Below are positions 1 to 12,840 of a stretch of DNA of 64,000 bases, piece by piece. Position 1 is the first letter of the stretch; each line of letters opens with the position of its first letter. This DNA comes from Cephalotus follicularis (lineage: Eukaryota; Streptophyta; Magnoliopsida; Oxalidales; Cephalotaceae). The translations under genes were made by a program, and so were the position numbers. The DNA is taken from NCBI GenBank assembly GCA_001972305.1, contig BDDD01000027.1, forward strand, positions 766,415 through 830,414. Reading direction: 5' to 3'. Under the pieces are notes generated by a model, which worked only from the letters and a program-made list of their open reading frames with translations, was not told the origin of the DNA and did not search any database.

Positions 1-960
1 GAATTGTTCTTTTGTACACTTATGTACTTTTTTACTCTTTAGGAATAAAACTCTGAGTTTTGCTTCATTTGAGCTTTTATATTCCCTTCGGAATTTTTAT
101 GCCTTTGTAGACATTTTTTGTATTGGTCTGATATTGTTCAGACCAGGTTGCCTGAGCTTTTTAGCTTATGTGGGGCACTTGTATGTAAGCACTCAAGCGA
201 TGAGACTTGATCTTTGTGAGTTATTAAGTGTTCGTATATCAATATTTGTTTCTAGTCTGACAAGTTCTTATGGGCTTGCAGACCAGGGTTTTGTACTGGT
301 CTTATATTTGTCAGACCTAGTCAACTGAACTTTCTAGCTCCCATGGGGGCACTTGTATCAAAACGCTCGGCCAACGAACTTAATCTTTGCGAGTTCTTAT
401 GAGTTCGCAGATCAATATACGATTTATGTCTGGTTTGACAAGTTCTTATGGGTTTGCCGACCAGCATTTACTCCCGTGGGAGTCTTCTTTTATTTCTCCC
501 TTATAAGTCTTTCTTTAATTGCTCCCTTATGAGTCTTTCAATGGGCTTGTATTAAGCTTTTGTATCTGATCCTGTATAAAGGGCCTGCTCTGATTGCTCC
601 CTTGAGAGTCTTCTTTGACTGCTCCCTTAGGAGTCTTTTATTGTCGAAGTGTTGAAGGGTGTTCATTGAACAACTTTGTCTGACTGCTCCCGTATGAGTC
701 TTCTCTGATGGATCCCTTAGGAGTCTGCTCTGACTGGAGACTTTAGTCTATTCGAGACTTTAGTCTGCTCTAACTGGAGATTTAGTCTGCTAGAGAGGTT
801 AGTCTTCTATGATTGGAGACTTTAGTCTGTTCAACACATTAGTCTACTCTGACTAGCTTGTATTAAAGCTTTTATTGAGGGAATTTCTGAAGGCTGTTCA
901 GAGGTTTAAGGACATGAACATTGGACCTCATGTCCCTTGCAAACTTGGAACTAATTCTTG
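1..960 (-). repeat. Element 1 linker with degenerate tandem repeats
   Basis: Non-coding stretch downstream of the integrase in element orientation. A phrase of roughly 170-180 bp (around GGGCACTTGTAT, then a GAGTT/TTCG phrase) occurs near 150-330 and again near 330-480. From about 480 to 860 there are degenerate short repeats around GACTGCTCCCTTAGGAGTC and GGAGACTTTAGTCT. The same phrases recur in the linkers of element B (9.6-17.6 kb) and element A (25.2-25.6 kb), so this is a lineage-specific linker rather than a gene. A phrase near 885-945 is repeated three times at 17.13-17.46 kb. Confidence 0.7.
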
Positions 961-1020
961 AGTCAAAAGAAAAATCATCTTTATTGATACACCTTGAACA
1001 CTTGTACATTTTTTCAAACT

Positions 1021-3990
1021 TCATTGATAATACTTCCTAAGGTGCTCGGAATTCCAAGTCCTAGGGATCTCTCTGTCTCCCATAGTTTCAAGTTTGAATT
1101 TTCCTAGTCGAAACACCTTCTTCACCTTATAGGGTCCCTCCCAATTAGGAGCTAATTTGCCTCTAGTGCCAGTGGGATCAGCGATTGCTGCGTTTCTGAG
1201 GACTAAGTCTCTCTCCCTTAATGGTATGAGGTATACCCTTTTGTTATAATAGCGGCTTTCCCTCTGCTGGTAGGCTGCTACTCTGATGGATGCTTTATCT
1301 CTGAGCTCTTCCACTAAGTCGAGGAGTGCCCTCAAACCTTATTCATTCTCAGCTTGATTGAAATGTATAACTCTGGGAGAATGCACTCCAATCTCAACTG
1401 GTATCACGGGTTTTGATCCAAAACAAAGGCTAAATGGCGACTCTCCAGTTGTGGTATGAGGAGTAGTTCTATAAGCCCACAACACACTGGGGAGTTCCTC
1501 TATCCATCTTCCTTTGCTAGCTTTGAGGTGTTTCTTCAACCTTAAGATGATTTCTTTGTTGATGACCTCCACTTGACCATTGCTCGCGGGTAGGCTACAG
1601 AGGCAATCCTATGTTCAATCCTCCATTCTTTGCAAAAATTTGGGAAGGCTTCACAATCAAATTGCTTCCCATTATCAGAGATAATTACTCTGGGGACCCC
1701 AAATCTTCAAACGATTGATTTCCAGACAAAGCTCTCCGTCTCGCTCTCCGTTATTGTGGTTAGGGGCTCTGCTTCCACCCATTCGGTGAAGTAATGCACC
1801 GCCACGATTAAGAACTTTCTTTGCCCTGGTGCCACAAGTAACGATCCCACAAATTCCATTCCCTACTGCGCAAAGGGCCATGGAGCAGTGATGGATGTCA
1901 GGGGTTTTGATGGTCTTCTGCTTATTTTGTCATTCCTCTGACATTTATCATATTTTCGCATGAAGTTGATGGCGTCATGGTGCAGGTTGGCCAGAAATAG
2001 CCTTGCCTCAAGAATTTATTGGACAAAGTCCTACCCCCCGTGTGATTTCCACAAACTCCTTCATGGATCTCCTTTAGAGCATAATCGGCTTCTGAGGGAG
2101 TTAGACATCTTAACATAGGAAAAGAGAAAGACATTTTGTACAAAATCCCTTATCTGAATTGGCAGCGGTTGAATCTATACACCAACTTTCTCGCGTCCTC
2201 TGGGTCCTCTGGAAAAACTCCATCTCTTATCCAACTAATGAATGAGGCCATCCAATTTGGCTCCTGTTGGATGTCGATGTCCATCACTTTCGCCTCAGAG
2301 ATAGTGGGTCTATCTAGATAGTCTACTAGTACAGTTTGATTTTCTCCAATTCCCCTGTTGTAGCTAATTTTGACAACAGGTTTGCTCTTGCATTTTCTAC
2401 TCTGGAACTTTCAAAAACCGTCAGACTTGGAAAGTAGACTTCAAACTTTGCACATGGGCTAAGTACTTATCCATGGTATCTTCTCTAGCTTCGTACTTTC
2501 CACTGATCAGACCAACCACCAGCTGAGAATCACTAGAGGCTTCTAGTTTTTGAACCTATAAGTACTTTGCTATTGTAAATCCAGCAATCAGAGCTTCCCA
2601 TTCTGCATCATTGTTTGTTGCTTTGAATTCAAATCTCAGAGCATACTCTAAGGTCCACCCATATGGACTAGTCAACACCAATCCTGCTATACTTCTGGAA
2701 ACGCAGGATGACCCATTAACGGACAACTTCCACATGCCCTTCTCATTCTTCCATATGCACTTTCAGAGGAGTCTTCTTCCATATACTTTGCGGGTGTATT
2801 ATCTCCCATAAAATCAGCCAAGACCTGAGACTTTATCACTGGTCTGACTTCATATTTCACATCGTATTCACCCAATTCGACAGACCACTTGACTAGCCTT
2901 CCTAACATATATGGCTTTGCTAGTACCTATCTAAGTGGCTTGTCGGTTAATACTTTGATGGTATGGGCTTGAAAATACGGCCTAAGTTTTCTCGCCGCAA
3001 TGATCAGAGCATATGCACACTTCTCCACTTCTGGATACCTTACCTTGTCTTCTTCTATTACTAGTACCGCACTTACTGCGCATTATGTCTCCGCTAAGTA
3101 CAAATACAAGTCTTTCCCATCTTTTGGTTTTGACATCATAGGAGGGGAAGCCAAATACTTCTTCAGTTCTTCGAAGGCTACTTGGCACTCTTCAGTCCAG
3201 AGAAACCCCTTGGGGTCCCTTAATATTTTGAAGAAAGGAAGACACTTCTCTGCTGACTTGAAGACGAATCTGCTTAGAGCTGCAATTTTGTTGTTCAACC
3301 TCTGCACATCCCTTATAGATTGTGGATGTTTCATGCTCTGTATAGCTGAGATCCTCTCTGGGTTGGCCTCTATTCCCTGCTGGAGACCATCAACCCGAGA
3401 AACTTTCTATAGGTGACCCCAAAAGTGCACTTAGAATGATTAAGGCGCATCTTGTATTTTCTGAACACCCCAAAAGTTTCCTCCAAGTCTCTGATATACG
3501 GACTCCTCGCTGGTATCTTGACGAGCATGTCGTCAATGTAAACCTCCATTTTCTCCCGATTTGAGGTTGAAATATTTTATTGACCAACCATTGGTAAATT
3601 GTTCCAGCATTTTTTAAACCAAAATGCATGACTTTATAATAATACATTCCCTTATCTGTTATGAAGTCTGTCTTATTCTCATCTGGTCCATACATAGGAA
3701 TCTGATTGTAGCCAGAACAAGCGTCCAAGAAGCTCAACATCCTATAGCCGGAGGTGGCATCCATTAGTTGATCAATTTTTGGGAGAGGAAAGTGATCTTT
3801 TGGGCAAGCCTTATTGAGGTATGTGAAATCTATACACATCTTTCACTTGTCGTTTGCCTTCTTGACTAGTTTTGGGTATGCCAACCATTCAGAGTAGTGC
3901 ACTTCCCTTATAAACTCCGCTTGCAGAAGCTTATTCACCTCGTTTGCTATCGCTTGCTGCCTCTCAGGGGCGAAGTTTCTCTTCTTTGCC
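1021..3990 (-). pseudogene. Element 1 pol remnant (RT, RNase H, aRNase H, integrase)
   Basis: Minus-strand blocks with clear Ty3/gypsy pol similarity. The reverse transcriptase block (3,390-3,839) has LNKACPKDHFPLPKIDQL, SGYRMLSFLDACSGYNQI and a DKGMYYYKVM phrase. RNase H lies at about 2,687-3,334 and the archaeal-type RNase H at about 2,400-2,900. The integrase core (WAYRTTPHTTTGESPF) is near 1,339-1,572, and its C-terminal domain at 1,021-1,335 ends in LRKYYQ. The order matches Tat elements. This is a fossil coding region and no working product is expected. Confidence 0.85.
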
Positions 3991-4146
3991 TTGTCGGAGG
4001 CCACATTGGATCCACACTAGCTTCTGGACCATTACCTCTAGGATAATCCCCGGGACCTCCTCTGCCGACCATGCGAATATATCTCTATTATTCTTGAGGA
4101 ACGTGATTAGTTACTCTTTCTCCACCTCTCCCAACTGGGAACCAAC

Positions 4147-6498
4147 CTAGAAGACCTTTTCTACATTGCCTTCTTCTAAAGGCACTTGCATTGCATGCTC
4201 TACCGGCTGTGGACGCTCGGGCTCTACCTCTCCTCTGAGCTCCACATTTTCTATGGGAAGGGCTTTTCCCTTTCCCTTATCCTTTATGGCAGTCTGGTAG
4301 CACTGCCTTGCAACTTGCTGATCTTGTCCCACACCAAACCTGGTCGGGAACTCTACGAGTAGGTGCCTTGTAGACACTATCGCCTCCATCATGTTCAATC
4401 CTGGACGCCCAATTATTGCATTGTATGGGCTTGGTGTATCAACCACCAGGAAAGTCATCTGCACCTGGGTCTGGCAGGGGGCCATACCTACAATGACGGA
4501 CAAGTCGATGGATCCCAAAGGATGGAACTCCCGCAAATCCTAGCAGAGGAGTCTTTACCGGCTTTAACTGGTCCTCTGGAATTCTTAGCCGATAAAAAGC
4601 TGCTTGTAGAGGATGTCTGCTGAGCTTCCACTGTCAAGGAAGATTCTCTTTATGGTGAATAACTCCACCTGAGAGTGACCACTACTGAATCATCATGAGG
4701 GAGATGTACTCCCTCCAAGTCCGCCTCTGAGAAGGATATTACCTCATCTTCTCCACCAATCTTCAACCTTTTTTCATACTTATGTGTTGTTGTACGGAAA
4801 AGGTTTGTCTGGCATAGGCTTTTCTAGCCCGATTATGATCGCCGCTAGATGCGACCCCTCCAGAGATTGTACGTATCACTCCTCTGGGTTGTTACTCCGC
4901 TTCTTTCTGTGGAGCTTCTTCTCTGCGCTCCCTTCTTACCTGGGGAGCATCTCTATCCACATACTTCCTTAGATGACCTTTTCGAATCAAACCTCTATCT
5001 GAATCTTCAAATGCGTACACTCATCCGTATCATGCCTATGATCACGGTGGTATTGGCAATATTTGTTTGAGTCCCTCTTGTCTACTAGGAATCTCAATGG
5101 AGCTGGCCACTGGATTGGGACTATGTCATTCTCTACTGCCAGTATTCTGGTCCGCGTCTCTAAGAGATAGGCAAAATTGTTGTAGTTGGGGATTGGTGAT
5201 CCCCTTTTTGGTAACTTCTCCCTCTTGGAGAGCTTGTGCCTCAGGTCATCCTTTGTCAGCCCTGACCCCCCCTTTCTATTCTGCTTCTTCCCTAGAGCAC
5301 TTCTTGAGTTCTCCTCTTTCTTCTGATGATCAGACCAGGAGGTCTTCTGCTTCCTAGCTGCCAATCCCTCCTCTGCATTCACATATTTATCTGCTCTTCT
5401 GAGGAGGTCTGCCATATCATGGGCTGGCTTCTTCATCAGTGAGAAGGTAAAAGTCGAGTTATCTCTCAACCCGTTGTTCAAGGCTGCCAGAGCAAAGGAA
5501 GGCTTCATGTCCTTTACCATCAAAGACTCCTTATTAAACCGAGTTAGGTAGTCTCTAAGGGATTCATTCTTCCCCTGCACCACGTTGATCAGATGATTTG
5601 AATTCTTTCTCTGGGTGGTGCTGTTAAGGAACTTGGTGACAAACATCTCACTGAATTGCTCGAAGTTTGCCACTGATTTAGGGGGCAACATGGCGTACCA
5701 CGTCTGAGCTGCTCTCGTCAAAGTCGCGGGAAATCCATGGCAGAGGACCACATTTGAGGCTTGATGCACCAGCATAATCTGAGTGTAATACCTCACATGT
5801 TGTATGGGATCAGAGGACCCATCATACTCTCTGAATGTAGGAAGTCTGAGCATGCTCTCCCTCAGTATCTCTGGAGCAAAGGGAGTTTAATTTAAATTCC
5901 TCACCTCTGATAGGTACCCCCTAGTCTGCTCGGCTCCTCTGAGCCTTCCCTCTATCTCTACAAACCTCTTATTCAAGGTCTACTCAATGTCTTCTAGGTT
6001 CCTAGACTTGCTAGAAACTTGAGATGGCCCTGGTCTAACCGGGTAGTCCGACATGCTCCTCAACCGTGACTCCATCCTACGAGAAGCGTAGGAATGTGCA
6101 GGAGGCTCCTCTGCTTCTGCTGAGAAGTCTGAGTAGTCCTCCTCCATCGGATCTTACTCGGGTAGGTCTTGCTGGGGATCATAATTATAGTCCCTAGCGT
6201 TGGAGGACTCTGCTCGCAGAGGTGTATCAATCTTTGACCGCCTTGGAGGGCGCGTGGCCCTCCTTTGATGGTTCCGCCTAGCCTCTTGAGGTTGTTGTAG
6301 TTCCGGGGCTGGTCTGCTTGGTTCAGCCTGATCTTGGGGGGCTGATCAGCTTGGTCCAGCTTGATTCTGGCTGGCCAAGTTGTTTATCAGTAAGGTTGTG
6401 AGCCTCCCCATCTCTTGGAGGAGCTGGTCAAACTGCTCTCCAGTGAGAGGAGCTTGACCGGGAGCGGCTGCAGGGTTGGTGGTTCTTCCAGGAGGCAT
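4147..6498 (-). pseudogene. Element 1 gag-protease remnant
   Basis: The minus-strand gag begins at 6,498 with MPPG, close to the primer binding site. The best block (4,987-5,853) contains the retrotransposon gag signature FREYDGSSDPIQHVRYYTQ, the phrase VNAEEGLAARKQKTSWS and a terminal zinc-knuckle-like segment (CQYHRDHRHDTDEC). The block at 4,147-4,536 holds FLVVDTPSPYNAIIGRPGLN, the typical downstream part of the gypsy protease domain. Related copies are at 29.2-30.9 kb (element A), 17.9-18.8 kb (element B) and 42.6-44.4 kb (element C). Broken. Confidence 0.85.
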
Positions 6499-6548
6499 TG
6501 TTGAATGAATTGAAACAACTAACGTCGTTTCCCACAGGTGGCGCCAAC

Positions 6549-7019
6549 TGTTGATACTGAAATCAACTATACAACAGTCCTCTACGTGTGAATGTTTGAT
6601 TTGTTGGAGGAAACACGTTGGATGCTCCGAAGAAGATAGTGGATTGGTGTTTTTTAGTCTTCCCTACACACAAAGAAAGCAAGTAATTGAAAGTCCATAA
6701 GTTTTTAGTCCTGGGGACCCTCCAATGCCTAAGTCAGTTGAGTGCAAAGAAGATAAACAGTGTGTGTAGCAAATTGCTCAACCCTCCCTCAGTCTTTTTT
6801 GAGAGTATTTATAGCCTTACCTGACTGTAACGTCTGCTAGTATCATGGTGGATTTACTGGTCCCTTGGAAATAGCCGGGATTCCATGCTATTTCTTCATT
6901 GTGGGTGTAGGCGTTTTCTTCCCCTTTATGACCACGTACTTGACCGTTTTTACCTGTAATTATTGGTATTAAAGGACACGTGTCAGTGCCTTAATAATAG
7001 ATGAATTTTTTCCATATCA
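6549..7019 (-). repeat. Element 1 5' LTR
   Basis: A 471-bp LTR bounded by TGTTGATACTG on the left and ATATCA on the right in plus-strand reading; on the minus strand it starts TGATATGG and ends ATCAACA. It is clearly related to the LTRs at 8,625, 20,930, 21,765 and 30,927. It is next to the PBS (reverse complement of TGGCGCC at about 6,529-6,546). A TATA-like TATAAATACTC on the minus strand lies near 6,800. The partner LTR is outside the window. Confidence 0.85.
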
Positions 7020-8624
7020 TTTTATATTTAATATTTTAGTTTATTCATTTAATATTTTAGATAATTTAATCTAACTTTATCACTAACATTAAATTATTTT
7101 AGTTTAATTTGTGTTCATATTTTGCAATAGATTTATCAGTTAACACATTAAGTTTTTCTTCTATATTTTTTATTTTGGTTAGCAAAAATTCAGCAACTTA
7201 AAGTTCATTGACATATGTGACACATCCATATATGCAAGTCAAGATGCAAAAATGAACTTTAAATTTGTAAAAAAGCGATGACATGACAATTAACAAGTAA
7301 TTTAACAAAGTTTTGATAATTTTGTGACGGTATGAATTACTTTAACTAACATATGTAACTTTCGGAGAAAAAAGTAAAGACTTAAAGTTCGTTGGGATAA
7401 GTAATATAACCATACAAGTTTGGAATAAGGTGAACTTATCCTTTATTAAAGAAATGTTTTTTTATTTATATTTAAAAATAGTATAATCATTAAATTTAAA
7501 TATTAAAAAATCCCTATTTAAAAAAAAATCAAACATCCAATTTTTTAATAAAACTTAAAAATTAAATTAAAATCATTAAACATTCGTACTAAAAAGTCTT
7601 GATATTTTATCATTCAATAAACATTGTACACTATAAAATATATTTTGAGGCCACAAAAAAAAAAATCATATATCTAACATCTCATTTTATTTGACAAACA
7701 AAACACAACCAATCACTACATTGGGTCCAAGCATGATTCTTTTAAGATGATAAAAATAATTATATATATGTTATTAACTCAACATGCATAACCCCACTAT
7801 TTTAAAAAATATAAAAAGTGAATATGTAATCTATTGTGATTGACGATTTTCTTTTTTAAAAAAACAAAGAAAATACCATTCAAAGCATATTGAATATTAA
7901 CAAACTAAATCCATGATAAAAAAACAATAATAAATTAATGATAGGAAATGACTAAAAACAAAAATTTGGATAAATAAAAACAAGGAATAAACATTCATGA
8001 GATTTTATCTGTTTTTAAATTTTCAAGTGAGAGAGCATTGATAGTTTCAAATGGCAACATGGATTTTTTTTAATCTGATTTTTTGGTTTTTTGTGTTAAC
8101 TCGCGCGTGAAGGTTAATTTTGAACACAACAAAAAAAGCTCAATTACAAATATCCAATCATTTTTTTCATTGTTTTCAATCAACCTTTACCCGCGGATCA
8201 ATTTGATCCAATCCTAACTTTTCATGTCATTTTAGATCAGATTGTTTGGCCCTAATCCATATTTTTAAGCCGAATAAAGGTCGAATCGACAAGTCGTGAA
8301 TCCATTTTGCAACAAGACTTTACTAAGTCATGTATCTCACATTTATCAAGTGTCTTAAAAATTATCCTGGCCAGGTTGGTCTAACTAGTTTGGTTGGACT
8401 CGAACCCCCGGTCAATCTAGTAAGTAAAAATTTCGAATTTCTTTGACCAAGATTAGATTGGTCAAACTCAGTTACTCCAACCGGATTAATCCGAGGTTAG
8501 ACCGGTCGTGTCACTAAAAAATTATAAAAAATAATTTTTTTTAAATAAAAATTTTGAAAAATTGTTGTGTGTAAATCAGACTGGTCGATACCAACAATAT
8601 TAACGGGTAAGGGTCCAAACCAGG
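7020..8624. other. AT-rich spacer, no gene seen
   Basis: About 1.6 kb of AT-rich DNA between elements 1 and B, with poly-A/T runs and no reading frame or RNA gene I can support. A short phrase, ACTTAAAGTTC, occurs twice (about 7,197 and 7,381), which may be a decayed small repeat. Confidence 0.6.
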
Positions 8625-9088
8625 TGTTAATGCAGAAATCAACTTCACAACAGTCCCTCACGCATGGAGGTTTGATTTGTTGGGAAAAGCGTAGTACGGT
8701 CCGAAGATTGTACTTGATTTAGGTTCTCTTGTCTTCCCTACATACAAAGAGCGAACTATCAAAGGTCCAGGAGGTTTTACTCCAGGAGATACTCCGATGC
8801 TTAAGTCAGTTATTAGCAGAGAAGAAAACCAGAGTGTATGGTAAAGTGGCCGACCCCCCATAGTCTTTCTTGGGGGTATTTATAGACTTACATACCGTAA
8901 CTGCTAACATCATGGAGGAGGTTATTGGTCCCTTGGGTTTGGCAAGAATTCTTGGCCATTTCCTTATCATTGAATGGAGGAGTTATCTCCCCATTATCAC
9001 CACGATTTAAAGTGATTTGCCTGTGTATCCGTGGCCCCCAAATGACACGTGTCAGTACCTTATTTGTCTAACAAATTTCTCATATCAT
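8625..9088 (-). repeat. Element B 3' LTR
   Basis: A 464-bp LTR starting TGTTAATGCAG and ending CATATCA in plus reading. It pairs with 20,930-21,410. On the minus strand there is a TATAAATACCC box near 8,875-8,885. The purine-rich tract expected just upstream of a 3' LTR is visible as CCAGAGGGCCATA (minus strand, from about 9,101 to 9,089). Confidence 0.85.
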
Positions 9089-9291
9089 ATGGCCCTCTGG
9101 TCATTCTTCTCTGGATTTTGCAGAGGAGGAGGAGCATTTATGAGGTGGTCTTGCTTGAGTAGGTCTTTGATACTCAATTGAGCCCATTTTGGCTTACAGG
9201 CTTCTCTCGCTTTTGGGGTGGAAGTCTTCATGGAGTTTTCATGGAGTCTACGTGATTTTTTCGTTGAGACTTTTATTCTTGCCGTAACTGG

Positions 9292-9549
9292 GTGGCTGCT
9301 CTTCATCCTAAGATTCCACTGACTCCTATCATATATTGTGAGTCAGCGGGAGACTTCGACTTTCTTCCTGAAGGGATAGAGGCCGAGGAGGAGAAAGTTA
9401 TCCTTGTCCTAGAAGAGAAAGAGTCTCAAAGGGCAGAGCTCCCAGATTCGACTGACTCGTCCTCTGTCGGTGATGCTAAAGAGCTTCCTTCCTTTACTCC
9501 TGGTGCCCCTTCATCTGAGCCTGCTTTAGAAGCCATTGCTGCTCCTTAG
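9292..9549 (+). pseudogene. Remnant of the Tat antisense extra frame (element B)
   Basis: A plus-strand 85-codon block containing YCESAGDFDFLPEGIE and an acidic, Ser/Pro-rich tail (ELPSFTPGAPSSE). It closely matches the C-terminal part of the larger frame at 24,860-25,150 in element A and, on the other strand, 39.3-39.6 kb in element D. It is only a fragment of that protein and lies antisense to gag-pol, as in the other copies. Confidence 0.75.
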
Positions 9550-10896
9550 TCCGAGGATGATCAGGACCCTGCTCCTCTTATTGCACATAATGCCACTGAG
9601 CTTTTTAGCCCCCATGGGTCGAGCAACAAGACTTGTTTTGATCGTTGCGAGTTCTTGTCTATTCACCTCTCAAGACTTGTTTTAGATCTGGTCTGACAAG
9701 TTTCTATGGGTTTATAGACCAACATTTTTTTTTGTAGCTAATACTCCATTTTAGGACTCTTTTGGCTTTTTGGGCTCATAGAGCTGGATTCCTGTATTAA
9801 GGACCTGCTCTGAGATATTTAACTGCTCCTTTAACTGGTCTTTGGCTGGAGGTCTTTAAATAAGCTTGTATTAAATCTTCTTCAGACTTGAAGAGCTATG
9901 GTTCTATATCAAGGGCCTCCTCTGATTGCATTATTGGGAGTCTCTGAATAAGCTTGTATTAAAGCTTGGAGAGCTACGGTCCTGTATCAAGGGCCTGCTC
10001 TGATTTCTCCCTTGGGAGTCTTTGAATAAGCTTGTATTAAAGCTTGGAGAGCTACATGTTAGATGTAGTGACCCGAAAAGCCATTGGATTGGCTGTTGTA
10101 TTATATCTTATCTTGTATGAAACAATCTTATTTCTTATATATATGATATGTGCTAATTTGTTATGGCTATATCACTTGTGTTTTATCACTTAATTGAAGT
10201 AGTTTATTATTCACTTGCTTACACTTGTGATTCCCTGACATAAGGTTGGATTTCTAGCATGGAGGCTGTGAGATTGGTTACCTTATTCCTTATGTCGAAT
10301 TAGTTCCAAGTCATAGGTTCACTTTGTGGGCATTAGTGAACCGGATAGACTTGCGCGTATGTTGCCTGCTCATGGAATTGGAGGATGAATTCTCTCACTA
10401 CCATCTGTGTTGGACACTAGGGCAAATACGGGGTGCACGCTGGGAGCGTGTACACTGAACTAGACCCGCGTAGGAGACACTATTTGGATAGTCACTATTC
10501 TCGTGTCAGTAGTGACTCCTACTTGTTGCGGTTGTGTATAAGTGTTGATCACTTAGCAAGTTCACAAACTCGTCTGATCCTTAGGCCTGAGTGACTGCTC
10601 TATATTGTATGGAGACGGTTATGCTTTGATCTCCACCTTACCCAGTCCTTGCGCAGGGCTGGAAACCGGGTGGTCTTTAGGTATGATCGAATCTATACGA
10701 ATATAAGTGAGTGCACAATATGAGATTGTCACACCTGAGCGAAGGTGATCGGCTCTATTATGATCTGATTATACTTTGGACTTATGAAACCCTTGGCCAA
10801 GGTTGAGGTAAACTGGAAATTAGATTTCCGGAGAGTTTACCAAAGGTCCTAGTGATGATCAGATATTTTAGGTATTGATATATTTGTTGCGATATT

Positions 10897-12840
10897 GTGT
10901 ATCATCCCCGAAGTTAGAATCGGACATAGGGTGCTAGGGTGCAATTTTAAAATTTTTAACGCAGCGAAAGCATAAACCCTTTACACCACTATTAACATAT
11001 CCAATTCTAACTTACATAACACCAAGGAACACCCATAACAATTCATAATCAAATTTACATCGCTAAAACATGCACTTATGATGTTCAATTCTACAAAGAG
11101 GCTTTGGGAACATACCAAGTATGATGGCTCCTTCTCTTTGCCGCAAACTAGCTTGGGTAGATTTCCTTTCACCTCCAAGATGATTGCTTCTCCTTCCTCA
11201 AGCTTTGGCAGCCACTAACTTTCTCTAAACTTATAGAGAACTCACAAAGGGAGGTTTAAATTCCACCCTAGGTAGCTCCTTGCTTGATGAATATAATCAA
11301 AGAAGGGATTTGAGAGAAATGCTAAAACTCCAAGCTTAGCCTTTCATGGAATCTCAAGAGAGAAAATGAAGAACAACCAACAACATAACAACAACCTTTT
11401 TCTTTCTCCTTCTTTTTTCTTTTATAACTCAAAATGGCTTCTTTTAGAAGCTTGGAAATTGCTTGTTCAATAAGCTTTGGAATGTCTTATTCAAGAAGTT
11501 TGGAATGGCTTGTTCAAGAAGCTTAAACATGGCTTGTTCAAAAAGTTTCAACATGCCAATCCCGTTTTTCTCTCTTCTCTTGGCTTTTATTGGCTCAATT
11601 TGATATTATAACTTAAGTCTAACTTAGTTAATGGCATGCCACATGCCCTATATCATGAAAGCACTTAAAACCATGTGTTAACTTCTCCAAGAAGTAAACA
11701 ATAATCACTTAAATGTGTCCAACATATTTTTAGTGATTTTTCATTTCCCTTCATTTATTAATTTGGTAAGATCAAATGAGGTAATAACTTGTGTTATCAT
11801 CCAATGGTAACACACCTCATAAAATCCACCAAACTGATATATGATTTTTATAAGTTTCACCAAGACTTAAATATGTCCAACATATTTATAAAGATATCAT
11901 CATCGGGTAGCGACCCCAACAGTCATCGGTTCACGCGTACTATAATCCTTCATCATACTTGGCCTCCACTAAGGTCTAGAGTAAGGAATTGTGTCAACTC
12001 TAGTTTTACCTCAGTTACTAAAATATCTGATCATTACTAGGACCTTTGGTAGACTCTTCAGAAATCCAATTTCCAGTCCACCTTAATCTTGACCAAGGAT
12101 TTCATAAGCCCAAAGTACAATCAGACTAGTTTAGAGCCTATCACCTTCGCTCATGTGTGACGATCCCATGTTGCGCACTCACTTATATTCGTATAGATTT
12201 GATCATGCCCAAAGACCATCCGTTTGCCAGCTCCTCGAAAGAACCAGGTAAGATGGAGATCAAAGTATGATAGTCTCCATACAACATAAAGCAATCGCTC
12301 AGGTCAAAGGATCAGACGAGTTCCCTGAACTCACTAAGTGTCCAACACTTATACACAACCGCAACAAGTGAAAATCACTATTGACACTTGAATAGCGACT
12401 ATCCTAATAGTATTTTCACGCGGGTCCACTTCAGTGTACACGCTCCAACGTGCACCCCGCATTTTCCCTAGTGTCCAACTCAAATGGTAATGAGATTGTC
12501 CATCCTCCCATTCTGGAAGCAGGAAACATGCGCGCAAGTCTATCCGGTTCATTAATGCCCATAAAGTGAAAATATGACTTGGAACTTATCTGACATAAGG
12601 AGTAAGGTAACCAATCCCATTGCCTCCATGCTTGGTATCCAACCTTATGTCCGGGCATCACAAGTGTAAGTAGATTAATTTTAATTTACTTCAATTAAAA
12701 GATTAAACACAAGTGATTTTGCCAATATTAATGTATTCAAAATAGCACATGTCATATATATAGAAAAAAATTGTTCATACACAAGAATATGTCCGATACA
12801 AAAGCTCATTCAATGGCTTGTCGGGTTACCCTATCTAACA
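10897..12840 (-). mobile_element. Solo-LTR-like element, copy 2, inverted inside copy 1
   Basis: Read on the minus strand it starts TGTTAGATAGGG at 12,840 and ends near 10,897. The 5 bp on each side are atatt (10,892-10,896 and 12,841-12,845), which supports insertion; the exact left end is ambiguous by a base. Its first ~820 bp are the reverse complement of the first ~830 bp of copy 1. Its continuation (about 11,700-12,020) is the reverse complement of copy 1 sequence after 12,846. It carries its own short repeat array (11,445-11,555) just upstream of a minus-strand TATAAAAG (about 11,419-11,426). No coding domain. Confidence 0.7.
11440..11560 (-). repeat. Short tandem phrase array in copy 2
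   Basis: About five degenerate units of 25-30 bp built around GGCTTGTTCAAGAAGCTT with a TTGGAA spacer. It sits immediately upstream, in element orientation, of a TATA-like box. Copy 1 has a different phrase family (GTCGACGC) in a comparable position (13,320-13,490). Confidence 0.65.

Larger units (their letters stand above)
1..7019 (-). mobile_element. Element 1: Ty3/gypsy, Tat-like, partial and broken
   Basis: This is a minus-strand Ty3/gypsy retrotransposon whose right (5') end is in the window and whose 3' LTR lies beyond the left edge. Read on the minus strand, the parts are: 5' LTR (6,549-7,019), primer binding site (about 6,529-6,546), gag (6,498 down to about 4,987), protease (about 4,150-4,800), reverse transcriptase (about 3,390-3,960), RNase H and a second archaeal-type RNase H (about 2,400-3,330), integrase (about 1,021-2,100) and a repeat-rich linker (1-960). 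The integrase tail (TRGKLAPNWEGPYKV, then NSEHLRKYY) and the duplicated RNase H region point to the Tat/Retand lineage. The element is old and carries many breaks, well over ten. Confidence 0.9.

Noticed and set aside
10057-12840. Long inverted repeat as a Foldback or MULE transposon
   Set aside because: The arms belong to two copies of one family, each with its own TG...CA-type ends and separate 5-bp target duplications, so nested insertion explains it better.
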